A stretch of DNA of 64,000 bases, taken from NCBI GenBank assembly GCA_016926235.1, contig JAFGOZ010000544.1, positions 1 to 64,000 of the forward strand, in the 5' to 3' direction. The translations under genes and the position numbers were made by a program. Below are positions 44,240 to 55,067 of the stretch, piece after piece (the stretch's first letter is position 1; each line of letters starts with the position of its first letter). The notes beneath the pieces were generated by a model, which worked only from the letters and a program-made list of their open reading frames with translations, did not search any database and was not told the DNA's origin. This DNA comes from Bacteroidales bacterium. GTDB lineage: Bacteria > Bacteroidota > Bacteroidia > Bacteroidales > UBA10428.

Positions 44240-46096
44240 ATGAATAAAGTAATTAAATTGAAGCATATACTACATATTATAGCCTTTGCTGGATTCATTT
44301 TGTTAATGGGTTGCGCCAAGCAGGGAAGTCCAACTGGCGGGCCCAAAGACGAAGATCCTCCCAAAGTAGTATTATGCAGCCCCCCGAACTATTCTACACA
44401 ATTTAATGAAACCCAGATCCAAATTGAATTTGATGAATATATTGATTTAAAGGATATTAACAGTCAGCTTTTAGTATCTCCTCCATTTAAAGAACAACCC
44501 ATTGTAAAACCTAAAGGCAAATACTTTGAAATAGAGTTTGAAGATACCCTGAAAGAAAATGCTACTTATACTTTCAATTTTGGCAATGCTATCGTCGACA
44601 ATCATGAGGGTAATGCATTATCCGATTATGAATACGTTTTCTCAACCGGTGATTATATTGACTCGTTGTCACTTCAGGGAAAGATGGTAGATGCATTTAC
44701 GCTTAAACCATCAAAGGAGCCTTTTTTCGTTATGTTATATGAAAATTTAAGTGATTCGGCACCTCTTTTGGAAATACCTTCATACATAAATCGCTCAAAC
44801 GCTGAAGGATTCTATTCTATTAATAATGTAAAAAACGATACATTCAGGGTTTTTGCCCTTAAGGATGCTAATAATAACCTTATTTTTGACTTACCCAATG
44901 AAATAATCGCTTTCTACGATACTACAATGTTGATGAGTGGCCTGATTTATAATGAACTGAATCCTTCATTTGACAGCCTTATGATAATCATTGATACTGT
45001 AGCAACTCTTGATTCTATAATAGTACAATATCGTGCCGACACATCACATTATGATACCATACCTATTGAAATTCATAAAAACTACGCCTTTCATCTAAAT
45101 CTTTTTTCTTTCGAACAGGAAATAAAATCCCAGTATCTTACCTCAACTATCAGGCCCAAAAAGAACAAATTATTATTTAATTTCAACATACCGCTTAATG
45201 AGCCTCTTGATATTAAATTAATTAATGATTCTATTCAGGTTACCAACTGGTATGTTTTAGAAGATATTTTTGCCTATGATACCCTTAAACTATGGATACT
45301 GGACACAACCATAGCAAACCTTGAGAATATAACTACTTCTTTAAGTTATTACACCTACGACTCTCTCGAACAATTAGAACTTACTACCGATACAATTGAT
45401 TTTAGGTATATAGCCCAACCTGTAAAAAGTAAAAAAACTAAAGATGAAGATCTTGTTCCAAAACCTACCAGGATAAAGATAGTAAGTGTACCCAAAAATA
45501 ATGGTTCTTTGGATCTGAACCAAGAGTTAACTTTAACAACATCAGTTCCAATTGATAGTATTGATTTGTCAAAATTAGATTTTTTCAAATATATTGATAC
45601 CATTGAAGTACCTCAGCCTTATACTATACAAAAAGATTCTATTCTTGGCTTTACAAAATTTTTACTGAGCACCAAATGGGAAGAATCAACTACATACAAA
45701 TTAATAGCGTATCCCGGAGCATTTCATGATATGTACGATTATGGAAACGATACGACCACGATTGTATTTGTAAGCCGTCCTTTGGATTATTATGGAAGAA
45801 TATTGCTCACTATCACCGATGTTGGTTCAACTGTTATCGCCCAGTTGATAGATAAATCTGAAAATGTCCTGGATGAGGAAATTTTAACTAATGATGGGCT
45901 TGTCACTTTTGATTATTTGCCGCCTAAAGAATACAAATTCAAATTCATTATTGATAAAAATGGTAACGGGAAATGGGATACAGGAAATTATCTGAAAAAT
46001 ATTCAACCGGAACGTGTCGGTTATTATCCGGAAGCAATCAACGTTCGATCAAACTGGGATGTTGAAGTGGAATGGAGCGTGAATAAGATTGAATAG
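44240..46096 (+). CDS. Ig-like (Big_5) domain lipoprotein
   Basis: About 618 aa from the ATG at 44240; thirty extra in-frame codons upstream (from 44150) precede the signal and are probably not translated. Signal and lipobox: HIIAFAGFILLMGC, then AKQGSPTGGPKDEDPPKV. The SbsA Ig-like part (FNETQIQIEFDEYIDLKDIN) follows, then repeated beta-rich domains and the end VRSNWDVEVEWSVNKIE. Lipoproteins with this GGPKDxxPP start are common in Bacteroidota, with unknown function. It probably lies at the outer membrane. Confidence 0.85.
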   Translation: MNKVIKLKHILHIIAFAGFILLMGCAKQGSPTGGPKDEDPPKVVLCSPPNYSTQFNETQIQIEFDEYIDLKDINSQLLVSPPFKEQPIVKPKGKYFEIEFEDTLKENATYTFNFGNAIVDNHEGNALSDYEYVFSTGDYIDSLSLQGKMVDAFTLKPSKEPFFVMLYENLSDSAPLLEIPSYINRSNAEGFYSINNVKNDTFRVFALKDANNNLIFDLPNEIIAFYDTTMLMSGLIYNELNPSFDSLMIIIDTVATLDSIIVQYRADTSHYDTIPIEIHKNYAFHLNLFSFEQEIKSQYLTSTIRPKKNKLLFNFNIPLNEPLDIKLINDSIQVTNWYVLEDIFAYDTLKLWILDTTIANLENITTSLSYYTYDSLEQLELTTDTIDFRYIAQPVKSKKTKDEDLVPKPTRIKIVSVPKNNGSLDLNQELTLTTSVPIDSIDLSKLDFFKYIDTIEVPQPYTIQKDSILGFTKFLLSTKWEESTTYKLIAYPGAFHDMYDYGNDTTTIVFVSRPLDYYGRILLTITDVGSTVIAQLIDKSENVLDEEILTNDGLVTFDYLPPKEYKFKFIIDKNGNGKWDTGNYLKNIQPERVGYYPEAINVRSNWDVEVEWSVNKIE

Positions 46097-46492
46097 AATT
46101 GATCCCCCAATTAGCCTAATTACCATGAAGAATGAGGCAATAGAGACAAGAGAAGAGGAATGGGGGGAGTTGCGAGCATTTTAGATGTTTGACGAAGGAC
46201 GATTGACAAAAAACGGAGATTAGTGAGTTATGAGCAATGGACTATATTGTTTGACAAATGACGAAATACAGATTTCTGAATGCTTTAAATCGGGTGTATA
46301 CTCACTCTCTAACCTCACCTGCCTGGTCGGCAGACGACTCTCACTCAGCTCTTTGCCCTGTCAGCGTTCATAAATCCTGAGAATGATTTATTCGAGGCAT
46401 TTAAATTAAAACCAGGGGGTACTGAAAACCAATGGCATCAATCTCACACTTTGAATCTCACGATATTATATTTTACCAGCCTTAAAATCCCA
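46097..46492. repeat. Convergent gap with GACGANN repeats
   Basis: No gene in 396 bases between two convergent genes. Near 46189-46215 it reads TTGACGAAGGACGATTGACA, and near 46251-46270 TTTGACAAATGACGAAATAC, the same 7-base units as in the capsule locus. It shows that the repeat family is not limited to that locus. Confidence 0.55.
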
Positions 46493-49400
46493 CTACTTAA
46501 TGAGGGTAAACCGAACACTAAATCCAATATTGAAATTCTGGGTCGGGAAAGAAAGGGAAGTATGTGGTTTATTAATATCTTTTTCAATAAAGAACCGTAA
46601 GTTGAATGAATCACTCAGCATATAATCTGCATTAAGTGCAACAGAATAAACTTTTTGACCGGATTGTATATCATGTGAGTCTTCCAGTAAGTTATGCAAC
46701 ATGGTTTTATTATCCCTTATCGAAAAATCCCCCCGAACATTCAGGTCACTTTTGAATTCTTTTTGACCGGTACGTTGATTGTTAATGATGATCTGAACTT
46801 CCTCAAAACGGTAACCTATCCCTACAACATACTCATTGGTTTTAAGTTCTGTTACCAAACTATTTGAAAGGCTTAGGGCTATATTTCGTGATTTCTTGAA
46901 TTCAAGCCTGGTAGTAAGGTTATTATTCCAGGTCATATCCATACCAATCAATGGGGCAAATTGTTCATTAATAGAAACAGATTGTATTGAAATTCCGGGA
47001 ATTCTGTTGTTTGAAAAGGTATCTATGCTTCCAATGAGTCCAATGTCATTCGATACATATGAATTAATATTATAGGTACACCGATAGGAATGACTCAGAC
47101 TAATAGTTTTAAAATATTTTTTCATGAATTCAATTTTTGAAAGCCCGTCATAAGTTATCCTCCAATTGGGTAACATCTTAAGAACGGAAGGTATTGAATC
47201 AAGGAAAATCTTACTAGCATCCGTTCCTGAATAGGCAGCAAGAAATGAAGGTATAAGTACCTGTTGTGCAGTACCTCCGTATCCGGTGCGATAGATCCCT
47301 GTAGATGTATCAGGTAAGTAATATCCGTACATATCTCCTAACCTTCCGGCAACAATCTCCCTGTTGCTACTAAACTGGTCAAAAGCATCAGAACGTTTGT
47401 CTGTACGGTTGCCCTTTTCAAATGATGTACCAATAGCAATATAAGACATGCTAAAGGTACCTGTCTCATAGTAGTTCAGAAATTCAAACTCACCAAATCC
47501 CAGTGAATCTGACATGTACATAAAGTTCTGAGAATTGTTCCGTGTCATACTCCATTGGGATGTGAGATCAATTCTGAGATTTGGTATAGGCTCAACAGTG
47601 GAACGAACATTCCATGATTTATTTATATTTTCAAGATATTTCAGGTTTTGCAGCGATTCAGTGCTTCGTGTAAGCCATCCGTTTTCAGCAGGTTTTCTGG
47701 GAAATTCTTTATCCGGTAAACCAATTAAATATTTACTTCCCGGAGCACTCCATGTATCGTCAAATCCAAACATATAGGTAGTGGGAATATAACCGGGCAG
47801 TATAGAACCCTGAGATTGAGAATAGGTTATTGAAATATTCCTGACCGCCATAGCCATACGTATCACGTTTTCACCAATAAATATAATTGGGTTTGGCTTC
47901 TTTTCAACCGTACCTGTTACTTCTACGGTAGCATTTCTATATTCCTCTTTGGTCGTTATCCGCACTCTGTTTGCATCCAATATTTTTGTATCAAAATCCG
48001 TGACTTCCCCTCCATCTTCCGTAATAATCTTAACCTTAATCTGCTCCGTTTTAAGTCCATGAGTAACTGTTTTGCCAATATCCGGGTTAAACCGCATGGA
48101 TGGTTTTGTAAATGTTATTTCTTTTGTCTCCTTCTTTTCATTCGTTTTTGCGCGACCCGAATATTTTTGGTTAATTTTCTGTAAATATCCTACTTTATTA
48201 TACAGATTAAGCATATTGAACTGAGTGGAAACAGAAGCTGTATAAGAATTTTTAATAGTATTACCGGTTTCTATACCATCCCTTCTTAATGGAGCTGCGT
48301 CCCATGCAAAATTTCCGGTATACTTAGTAGTCATGGATGTCCAGTTCAATAATCGTATCTTATTTATAGGCACGGTATATGAGGCATTTATTTGATGATT
48401 GTAATGCGTAATCCGGCCTCCATTCATAAAAGCATTCATAACAGAATCTTTCCAATGCTGATAAAATTCTTCATCATGTTTTACAACCCTGTAATCGTCC
48501 TCACCATATTGAGGCTCATCAATACGGGCAAAAGTTGCAGCAGAAAAAGACAGTTTAAGAGATCGTGCCAAATCATAATTTATATCATAATAACGGTTCC
48601 AAAGAAAATCTTTATTCACCATGGCCGGCATCTTAAGCGATTCAATCCTGGGCCTTAAAACTTTTTCATCATAACGGCGGTCAACATCTGTTCTCACAGA
48701 TATTCTTGAGGGCAGATAATAAAAGTTGAAATCCCTGATTATGCTTAATGAAGGTTTATTCAGGGCTTTAATTTTCCGCAGGGGTGTAACATTCTTTGGT
48801 CTTAATGTATAATTATATCCAATAGCACCCCGGTATTGGTTTTGTTGAAAATCCTTTATGTCAATATTCCTGGAATATGTACTGCTGTAGGCATATGTAA
48901 ATCCAAAATTGGAAATGGAATACGGTTTGGGTTTCTTATTATTCTTATCAAAACCAACATTAGTAAAGTTAATGCTTTGCCTTTCTGTAAAGTCCTGTGA
49001 GAGTCTGTAAATAGAATCTCTTTGAGAACGGGGGGTATGCTCCATAGATTCTTTAAACTCAATATCAGGGTTCTGGGGGTCATATTGAGGATCAATCACT
49101 GTTTTTGAATATCCCGTATACATAGGTATCCTTATTCCTGCCTTTTCAGGGAAAAACTTACCCAGTTCGAGGTTAGAGGATAAATCTATCTGACGAACTT
49201 CTTCCATTGAACGTTCATTTACCTTCTGGTCTATGCTACCCCAACCAGGCGTGCTTGTGAATCCGGCAGCACTGATCGTACCAAAGTCGGCAAGTTTAAT
49301 CGTTGTCCGGGCGTTAGCTGCCCATCCTCCCTTATTGTTAAAATCAGTAAGCCGTAGTTCGTTTACCCAAATCTCACCAGATTTCGGAAAACCATCATCA

Positions 49401-52400
49401 CTCGAATTATTTGCCCTGCTGGGGTTTCTCACACCGATCATCACCGTTCTGATTTCATCAAGGCTGGGATAACCACATACGCTCACCCTTATACCATTGT
49501 CCTGAACTATTGAATAAACAGAATTCGCAGATATATGAGCCCCGGCAGAAGAACGCATCATATCGTTACGTGCTAATTTCAGATCTGTAAATATTTCCAG
49601 GTCAATATCCATACAATTCTGATCAGGCCATACAATAGCCCTGTCATCTTCACTATCCATATCGTAATGCCTGTGAGGAGTCAAAACCACAGGTATTTCA
49701 TATTCGTAGTAATTATTTTTATAGTCTGAGCCCAATCGTATAAATACCCTCAGGTCATTGTCCTTAAGATCATAATCAGGTATTTGCTCCGCATGAATTT
49801 CCATTTTCAACCGCTTATATTGCCTCATATCAAGCAGGGTATTCTTATATGCTGCACGTGCGTCTCCGTCAGCCAGGTCATGAACTTTCAGTACCATTGA
49901 CTGCTCATTAAGTTCCAGTAATTGAGGTTGCGTGGGATCAATTACCCTGTCAATACCGGGAGGTAAAACATAGTTGACAGGTGTTTTCTGTGAGTTCTCT
50001 TCAATGTTTACAGTAGAAATATCCAAGGCACCTTCGGCTTCGTCAGGAGTTGATGTACCTTCAGATGCTTCCCGAAGTGAAGAGTTATATTTTCTCCACT
50101 CGCTGCGTACAAGTTCCAGCTTAGCGAAACGAAGAATAGCCGAATCCTCAAAATTTGTAAGATACATACGCATGAAACGTATGGATTTAAAGTCATCTAT
50201 CGTACCATATTTACCTTCAAATTCTGCCAGAGGAATTTTAAACAAGTACCAATTCACTGTTGATGAAGTTTTATTTGGAAACTCTTCTGTATGTGTACGT
50301 TTATCAACAATATAATTGGTCCCTACCTCGAAATCCCGGCGTCTCAGGCTTACATGGTATTGAAAAAAGCGCTCATTGGTACTGAGTGTATTGTCATCAT
50401 TGATATCCTCCTTATCCGGCAGGGTAGAAGCACTTGTAATATAATCCTCAGGTGATTGCTCACTTGTTGGAGAGTTCCCTTCCATACCATTGTATTTTTT
50501 GTATCGTTCGAGGATACCCATTTTCTGTTTGTCATAATCGCTTCCTCTGTAGTAGTGATAATCATCATTGGAGGGGTCTTTTAATGCTTTATCATAAGCA
50601 ACGCCACCCAATTCATCCAAATAACTTTTAAAATATTTTATTTCTGCCTCTGTATCTAATCCATCCAAACCAACATCCTGAGATGCCCTTGATTCCGGAT
50701 TTACATCAAACCCCGGGTTAAGCGAATTCTTGGTGGTTACAGCTCCCCATACCGTAGTATCTACATTTTCAACCTCACCGGGTATCGGAAGCCCGTTTTC
50801 AAATGCTTTACGGGAATCTTTCAGAATATCCTCAGAAATATCCCCCAGGTTAAAGTACAAATCCCCACCCTGGTTGAGAGAATCTTCCACATAGGGGTCC
50901 ATCAGCCAGAATTCGATAAACTCAATGTTGGCCGCTTCAAAGTCAGGTGTTGGTACCTCTCTCATAATACCACCCCAGCTATTACCAGGATTTTCCAGTG
51001 TTCCATCATCATCATTAACACCCTCCGTTCTGTAATTATAGGGACCTTTTTCCCGCGGATAATAGGCTACATTTAATACAGGTATGTTGGTTGGGATATT
51101 ATTGGGATTATCCTTTTCCGGATATAGCTCTAATTCATATACTTCCCTCACATAATGACTTGATTTTGCATTATTATCCTTTTTAATATGCTCCGGTGTG
51201 CTCGAGTTATCCCTGAGGAAAATCGGGTCAATAACATACCAGGCAATTTTACCACGGTTATGGCCATATTTCAGATTATTATGCAATGCAGCTTCATCGA
51301 AAGTGCTGGGAGTACTTGACAATACCCAGTTATGGAAGGTCTTCATCTCAATGGAGGTTTCGCTTCCTTCAAAGTCATCAATATACGAAACGCCACCTTT
51401 ACCAATAGCCCTTGAAGAGCCCGGGATCAACTCTGCAAATTCACCCTCAATCGTGATAGAAGATTTCTCCTTGGTTTCAAGAAATGGTAATTTGTCAACC
51501 ATAGTTGTAATAAACTGCGACTCTGTACGGTATGATCCGTTTAAACCCAACATGGTATTTGAGATAGGCTCGTCACCAAAATTTACTTTTTGTGTAAGAG
51601 GCCGTTCGGTGAGGTTAAGTACGGTAGCCCCCAGGTTAAAATTGTCAGAAACCCTGTAATCAAAGTGGGAACCAACCATAGTTTTAGTCTGAAAGTTAAA
51701 CAGTGAATTGCTCTCCAGGGCAACCCTGATAGGCGTCCCTGATTCCATCAGACCCGGGTTGATAATACGAACCCGTCCCAGGGTATAATCTACGGTATAA
51801 TCTATTCCCTCCTGTAGTTTTATCCCTCCGGCAGTAACCACAACCGATCCCTGCGGTACGTTCATCGCATTTAATGATATTTCTGACCCTGAAGAAGATT
51901 TATAGGATCCTGAAAGGAAGAATTTATTTTTTTCTGCTATTTGTTGTGCCCTTGTTTTAGTAGAATCATACAACTCATTGTACAAATATTTTGACTCGTC
52001 AATATCTATCCCTTTGTTGTTTTCAATCCGCTCAATGGCCAGCCTCAGATCCTCACCAAAGGGTTCCAGAACAGGGAAAAATACACGTCCGTTTTTTGGA
52101 TTGATGGTTACGCCAGAAATATAATCAAATATACCATCAGGCATCTGGTCATTCTGTACATTACACTGGTCAAGGCCAAGCATCTTAAGAAGGATTACAT
52201 CCTGTGCTCCCTGGTCCGGCAGATAATTTAATGGAGTACCTGAACGGGGATTCTGAAACAGCACATCAAGATAAAAGTCTTGTTTTTCAACCTGGTAAGC
52301 CCCTATTGCATACACGTTTTTCATCATCAACTCCCAGTTTCTGTAACGTGGTGTCAGGTTTGTTCCTTTTATAAGTTTTAATATCAATGGATTGCCTGTA

Positions 52401-53803
52401 GTACTTTCTGTTGAAAACTGGCCCACAACATATCTCCCCTGGGGGGTACTGATTTCATAAGCAACAGCCAATACTTCATCGGCATTTAAAGCTGTATTCA
52501 AAGAAATGTATCCAAGGTATGGATTCAGGGTATATTCCCTGGAAGTAAGTAATCGTGCTGATTGTATTTTTTCGAAATCAGTGCCTTCATCTAGGTTTGT
52601 ACCACCTGCATTTATAACGTTTGAAACATTGTTAAAATCAGTAAGGGTGGTTGCTACAAAATTATACAATAAGTTTATAGTGTTTCTGGGAAACCCGGTT
52701 TCAGCAGTTGCAAACCCATTGTGAGTAAGGTTTTCACTACTTTCAGCAAGATCCATAAATGCCAATATATTACGGCTATCGTCAAAGCGATTGGTTTTGT
52801 TTGTTACCCATACTTCAATGCGGGTAATCTCAACCTGCGAATTAATATTTGGTAAATTGCGTAAAGCATTGGAATAGTTATCTTTAAAATAATGTGACAG
52901 GAAGAAGTGACGGTTTTCATCGTATTCATCGGCTGTTATTTCAAATTCGCTTACCTGGGCACCTCCTTCAACGTTTATTACCGAAGATTCTCCTTTTTGC
53001 TGTGAAAGAACAGTAGTAACCGTTAAACGGCCAAACTGAAGTTCCGTTTTTAATCCGAACAAACTCTGGCTACCTGTAATCAAAGAGCCAGGAAGAGGGA
53101 AACTTACATTACCTGCCTCAATCTTTTTGATGATATCATCTTCTTTCCCCGTATAGGCTATTTTGGTCTTATTTTCAAAATCAAAAGTTGCTTCAGTATT
53201 GTAGCTGATTCCCAGTTCAAGTTTGTCACCAATGGTTCCTGTAACATTCATCTGAATCTTCTCATCGAATGTAAAAGACGGGGTTTTTCTAAGTTTTTCA
53301 GGTAATTGTGGATTATCCGTTTTGTTTACCTGAAAACCAAATATAAGTTCAGCTGATCCCTGAGGTGTAATATTTATGGCATTATTACCAAATATACGGT
53401 CAAATGCCTCTCCACCAAAATTCAAACTGGGAATAAAGGATGCATTGGTTTCATAATCTTTCTCCCGTGACCGTATTTTCCAGTAATCCTTTTCAGATTG
53501 CCTGGCATTATATTGCTCGTATTCATCCATGGTCATATACGTGCTGGGCCGGTAATCCATTTCCCCGATTTTCTTCGAAAGTATATATTGATTTGTTGCC
53601 GGGTCATACTCAACGGTGGATTCAATATTTTTGGGATCATTTAAAAACAGAGGAGATTGATAGGTCTGAGATGATTGGGAATATCCCGGGTTGTCCCTGA
53701 AAGGGTATTTTAATTCCGATTTTGTTGTATCCTGGGCAATTAGCAAAACAGGACTGTATAATACAGCGCCGAATATAAAAATCCTGATTATGTATTTATG
53801 CAT
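46493..53803 (-). CDS. sprA: SprA, type IX secretion outer-membrane translocon
   Basis: About 2436 aa, started at the ATG at 53803 (MHKYIIRIFIFGAVLYSPVL signal). SprA (Sov) forms the giant beta-barrel through which type IX secretion cargo leaves the cell and is needed for gliding. Family blocks seen include QFGRLTVTTVLSQQKGESS, IEGEFAELIPGSSRAIGKGG, SYIDDFEGSETSI, GEIWVNELRLTDFNNKGGWA and a C-terminal barrel ending GFSVRFTLIK. Length fits the family (about 2400). It lies 31 bases after ruvA, a widely conserved neighbour in Bacteroidota, and is probably co-transcribed with it. Confidence 0.97.
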   Translation of the reverse strand: MHKYIIRIFIFGAVLYSPVLLIAQDTTKSELKYPFRDNPGYSQSSQTYQSPLFLNDPKNIESTVEYDPATNQYILSKKIGEMDYRPSTYMTMDEYEQYNARQSEKDYWKIRSREKDYETNASFIPSLNFGGEAFDRIFGNNAINITPQGSAELIFGFQVNKTDNPQLPEKLRKTPSFTFDEKIQMNVTGTIGDKLELGISYNTEATFDFENKTKIAYTGKEDDIIKKIEAGNVSFPLPGSLITGSQSLFGLKTELQFGRLTVTTVLSQQKGESSVINVEGGAQVSEFEITADEYDENRHFFLSHYFKDNYSNALRNLPNINSQVEITRIEVWVTNKTNRFDDSRNILAFMDLAESSENLTHNGFATAETGFPRNTINLLYNFVATTLTDFNNVSNVINAGGTNLDEGTDFEKIQSARLLTSREYTLNPYLGYISLNTALNADEVLAVAYEISTPQGRYVVGQFSTESTTGNPLILKLIKGTNLTPRYRNWELMMKNVYAIGAYQVEKQDFYLDVLFQNPRSGTPLNYLPDQGAQDVILLKMLGLDQCNVQNDQMPDGIFDYISGVTINPKNGRVFFPVLEPFGEDLRLAIERIENNKGIDIDESKYLYNELYDSTKTRAQQIAEKNKFFLSGSYKSSSGSEISLNAMNVPQGSVVVTAGGIKLQEGIDYTVDYTLGRVRIINPGLMESGTPIRVALESNSLFNFQTKTMVGSHFDYRVSDNFNLGATVLNLTERPLTQKVNFGDEPISNTMLGLNGSYRTESQFITTMVDKLPFLETKEKSSITIEGEFAELIPGSSRAIGKGGVSYIDDFEGSETSIEMKTFHNWVLSSTPSTFDEAALHNNLKYGHNRGKIAWYVIDPIFLRDNSSTPEHIKKDNNAKSSHYVREVYELELYPEKDNPNNIPTNIPVLNVAYYPREKGPYNYRTEGVNDDDGTLENPGNSWGGIMREVPTPDFEAANIEFIEFWLMDPYVEDSLNQGGDLYFNLGDISEDILKDSRKAFENGLPIPGEVENVDTTVWGAVTTKNSLNPGFDVNPESRASQDVGLDGLDTEAEIKYFKSYLDELGGVAYDKALKDPSNDDYHYYRGSDYDKQKMGILERYKKYNGMEGNSPTSEQSPEDYITSASTLPDKEDINDDNTLSTNERFFQYHVSLRRRDFEVGTNYIVDKRTHTEEFPNKTSSTVNWYLFKIPLAEFEGKYGTIDDFKSIRFMRMYLTNFEDSAILRFAKLELVRSEWRKYNSSLREASEGTSTPDEAEGALDISTVNIEENSQKTPVNYVLPPGIDRVIDPTQPQLLELNEQSMVLKVHDLADGDARAAYKNTLLDMRQYKRLKMEIHAEQIPDYDLKDNDLRVFIRLGSDYKNNYYEYEIPVVLTPHRHYDMDSEDDRAIVWPDQNCMDIDLEIFTDLKLARNDMMRSSAGAHISANSVYSIVQDNGIRVSVCGYPSLDEIRTVMIGVRNPSRANNSSDDGFPKSGEIWVNELRLTDFNNKGGWAANARTTIKLADFGTISAAGFTSTPGWGSIDQKVNERSMEEVRQIDLSSNLELGKFFPEKAGIRIPMYTGYSKTVIDPQYDPQNPDIEFKESMEHTPRSQRDSIYRLSQDFTERQSINFTNVGFDKNNKKPKPYSISNFGFTYAYSSTYSRNIDIKDFQQNQYRGAIGYNYTLRPKNVTPLRKIKALNKPSLSIIRDFNFYYLPSRISVRTDVDRRYDEKVLRPRIESLKMPAMVNKDFLWNRYYDINYDLARSLKLSFSAATFARIDEPQYGEDDYRVVKHDEEFYQHWKDSVMNAFMNGGRITHYNHQINASYTVPINKIRLLNWTSMTTKYTGNFAWDAAPLRRDGIETGNTIKNSYTASVSTQFNMLNLYNKVGYLQKINQKYSGRAKTNEKKETKEITFTKPSMRFNPDIGKTVTHGLKTEQIKVKIITEDGGEVTDFDTKILDANRVRITTKEEYRNATVEVTGTVEKKPNPIIFIGENVIRMAMAVRNISITYSQSQGSILPGYIPTTYMFGFDDTWSAPGSKYLIGLPDKEFPRKPAENGWLTRSTESLQNLKYLENINKSWNVRSTVEPIPNLRIDLTSQWSMTRNNSQNFMYMSDSLGFGEFEFLNYYETGTFSMSYIAIGTSFEKGNRTDKRSDAFDQFSSNREIVAGRLGDMYGYYLPDTSTGIYRTGYGGTAQQVLIPSFLAAYSGTDASKIFLDSIPSVLKMLPNWRITYDGLSKIEFMKKYFKTISLSHSYRCTYNINSYVSNDIGLIGSIDTFSNNRIPGISIQSVSINEQFAPLIGMDMTWNNNLTTRLEFKKSRNIALSLSNSLVTELKTNEYVVGIGYRFEEVQIIINNQRTGQKEFKSDLNVRGDFSIRDNKTMLHNLLEDSHDIQSGQKVYSVALNADYMLSDSFNLRFFIEKDINKPHTSLSFPTQNFNIGFSVRFTLIK

Positions 53804-53834
53804 CCTACCCAAGCTTCCTCCGGTGTTACTACTA

Positions 53835-54416
53835 TTATAATATTTTAAGTGCTTCCTTAACAAGCTGCTCTAATGATATAGTTTTATTTGAAGCCAGGAT
53901 CTTATCTATTGCTTTTTCAGCCATGTTTTTTGAAAATCCCAACGTACCTAAAGCAGATAACGCTTCTTCGCGCATTGTATTGTCTACAGTAGCAAAAATT
54001 TGTTCTAATGGGGCATCTTTCCCAAGTTTATCTTTTAAATCTACAATAATACGCTCGGCCGATTTAGCCCCAATACCCTTAATACTTTTAAGAACATTTA
54101 CATTTGCCGTGGCAATGGCTGCTTTAAGCTCTTCGGGTGTGAGTGATGATAACATAACACGTGCTGTATTTGCCCCTATACCTGAAACAGAAATTAAATA
54201 GCGAAAAATTTCGCGCTCACTTTTATCAGCAAAACCAAAAAGGGCATGTGCATCTTCACGAATTACCTCATGTATAAAAAGTTTACAGTCCTTTTTCTCA
54301 CTTAATGCAGTAAAGGTGGTAATTGAAATATTTATAAAATACCCTACTCCCTGATTGTCTAAAACAACATAAGCCGGTGTAGATTCGATTATCGTTCCAG
54401 AAAGATATTCAAGCAT
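53835..54416 (-). CDS. ruvA: Holliday junction helicase subunit RuvA
   Basis: About 193 aa from ATG 54416 (MLEYLSGTIIEST); an earlier in-frame ATG (54458) lies upstream of the likely transcription start. Domain I shows GVGYFINISITT and FIHEVIREDAHALFGF. The helix-hairpin-helix part is VSGIGANTARVMLSSL and IKGIGAKSAERIIVDLKDKL. The C-terminal domain III (ALSALGTLGFSKNMAEKAI) binds RuvB. Works in recombination repair. Normal length. Confidence 0.97.
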   Translation of the reverse strand: MLEYLSGTIIESTPAYVVLDNQGVGYFINISITTFTALSEKKDCKLFIHEVIREDAHALFGFADKSEREIFRYLISVSGIGANTARVMLSSLTPEELKAAIATANVNVLKSIKGIGAKSAERIIVDLKDKLGKDAPLEQIFATVDNTMREEALSALGTLGFSKNMAEKAIDKILASNKTISLEQLVKEALKIL

Positions 54417-54455
54417 CAGATTATCAGTTGTATAAACCCAAAATTCATGAAAATG

Positions 54456-54463
54456 CAAAGATA
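54456..54463 (-). promoter_or_regulatory. Promoter -7 box of ruvA-sprA
   Basis: The minus strand reads TATCTTTG (TAnnTTTG), giving a transcription start near 54449 and a leader of about 33 bases to the ruvA ATG at 54416. Confidence 0.55.
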
Positions 54464-54482
54464 CACTAAAGTTTAGAAAATT

Positions 54483-54890
54483 CTAATCCTGAGAGAGAAT
54501 AGTAACCACAATTCTGCGGTTATTTCTCGGCCCGTCAAATTCACATAAAAATATATTTTGCCAGGTTGACAGTCCCATTTCTCCGTTAATAATAGGAATC
54601 GTTTCACCAGGGCCAACTATACCCGCCTTTAAATGCGCATCACCATTGTTATCCTGGGCATCGTGTTCCCATATTCCTGAAGGAACTAATTTTCGAAGTA
54701 AAGTTACTACATCATTCTGTACAGATTGATCCCAATTTTCCTGGATCATTATCGCCGCCGTCGCACCCTGGACGTAAACATTAACAAGCCCGTTTTTTAT
54801 CTTACGCCTGGCAACAATATCTCGTACTTGGTCTGTTATGTCGTACAAACCATTGTGTTTGCTTGTGGCAATAGTTATAGTTTCATGCAT
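54483..54890 (-). CDS. YjbQ/UPF0047 family protein
   Basis: A 135-aa protein of the YjbQ family (named secondary thiamine-phosphate synthase). ITDQVRDIVARRKIKNGLVN, VYVQGATAAIMIQENWD, NNGDAHLKAGIVGPGETIPI and ENWDQSVQND are the family blocks; the active-site cysteine and histidines of relatives are partly visible (HDAQDNNGDAHLK). The physiological role in most bacteria is uncertain. It lies just upstream of ruvA on the same strand. Confidence 0.88.
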   Translation of the reverse strand: MHETITIATSKHNGLYDITDQVRDIVARRKIKNGLVNVYVQGATAAIMIQENWDQSVQNDVVTLLRKLVPSGIWEHDAQDNNGDAHLKAGIVGPGETIPIINGEMGLSTWQNIFLCEFDGPRNNRRIVVTILSQD

Positions 54891-55044
54891 TTTGAAACAA
54901 ATATTTTATATAAAATTATATCATATCCATGAATAACGATGAAAAAGCTCATTTATTACATAAAAATCCGGAATTATCACATGTTTTCGCATATTATAGA
55001 GATCTTTATGCATAATTTCCTTATTTGCATGAAATAATAATTTC

Positions 55045-55052
55045 TATTTTTA
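55045..55052 (+). promoter_or_regulatory. Weak promoter -7 box candidate of the GSCFA gene
   Basis: TATTTTTA, one base off TAnnTTTG, with TTTG 17 bases further upstream and the ATG at 55068. The distance to the ATG is short, so the leader would be only about ten bases. Confidence 0.3.
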
Positions 55053-55067
55053 CAAAAAAAGAATTTC

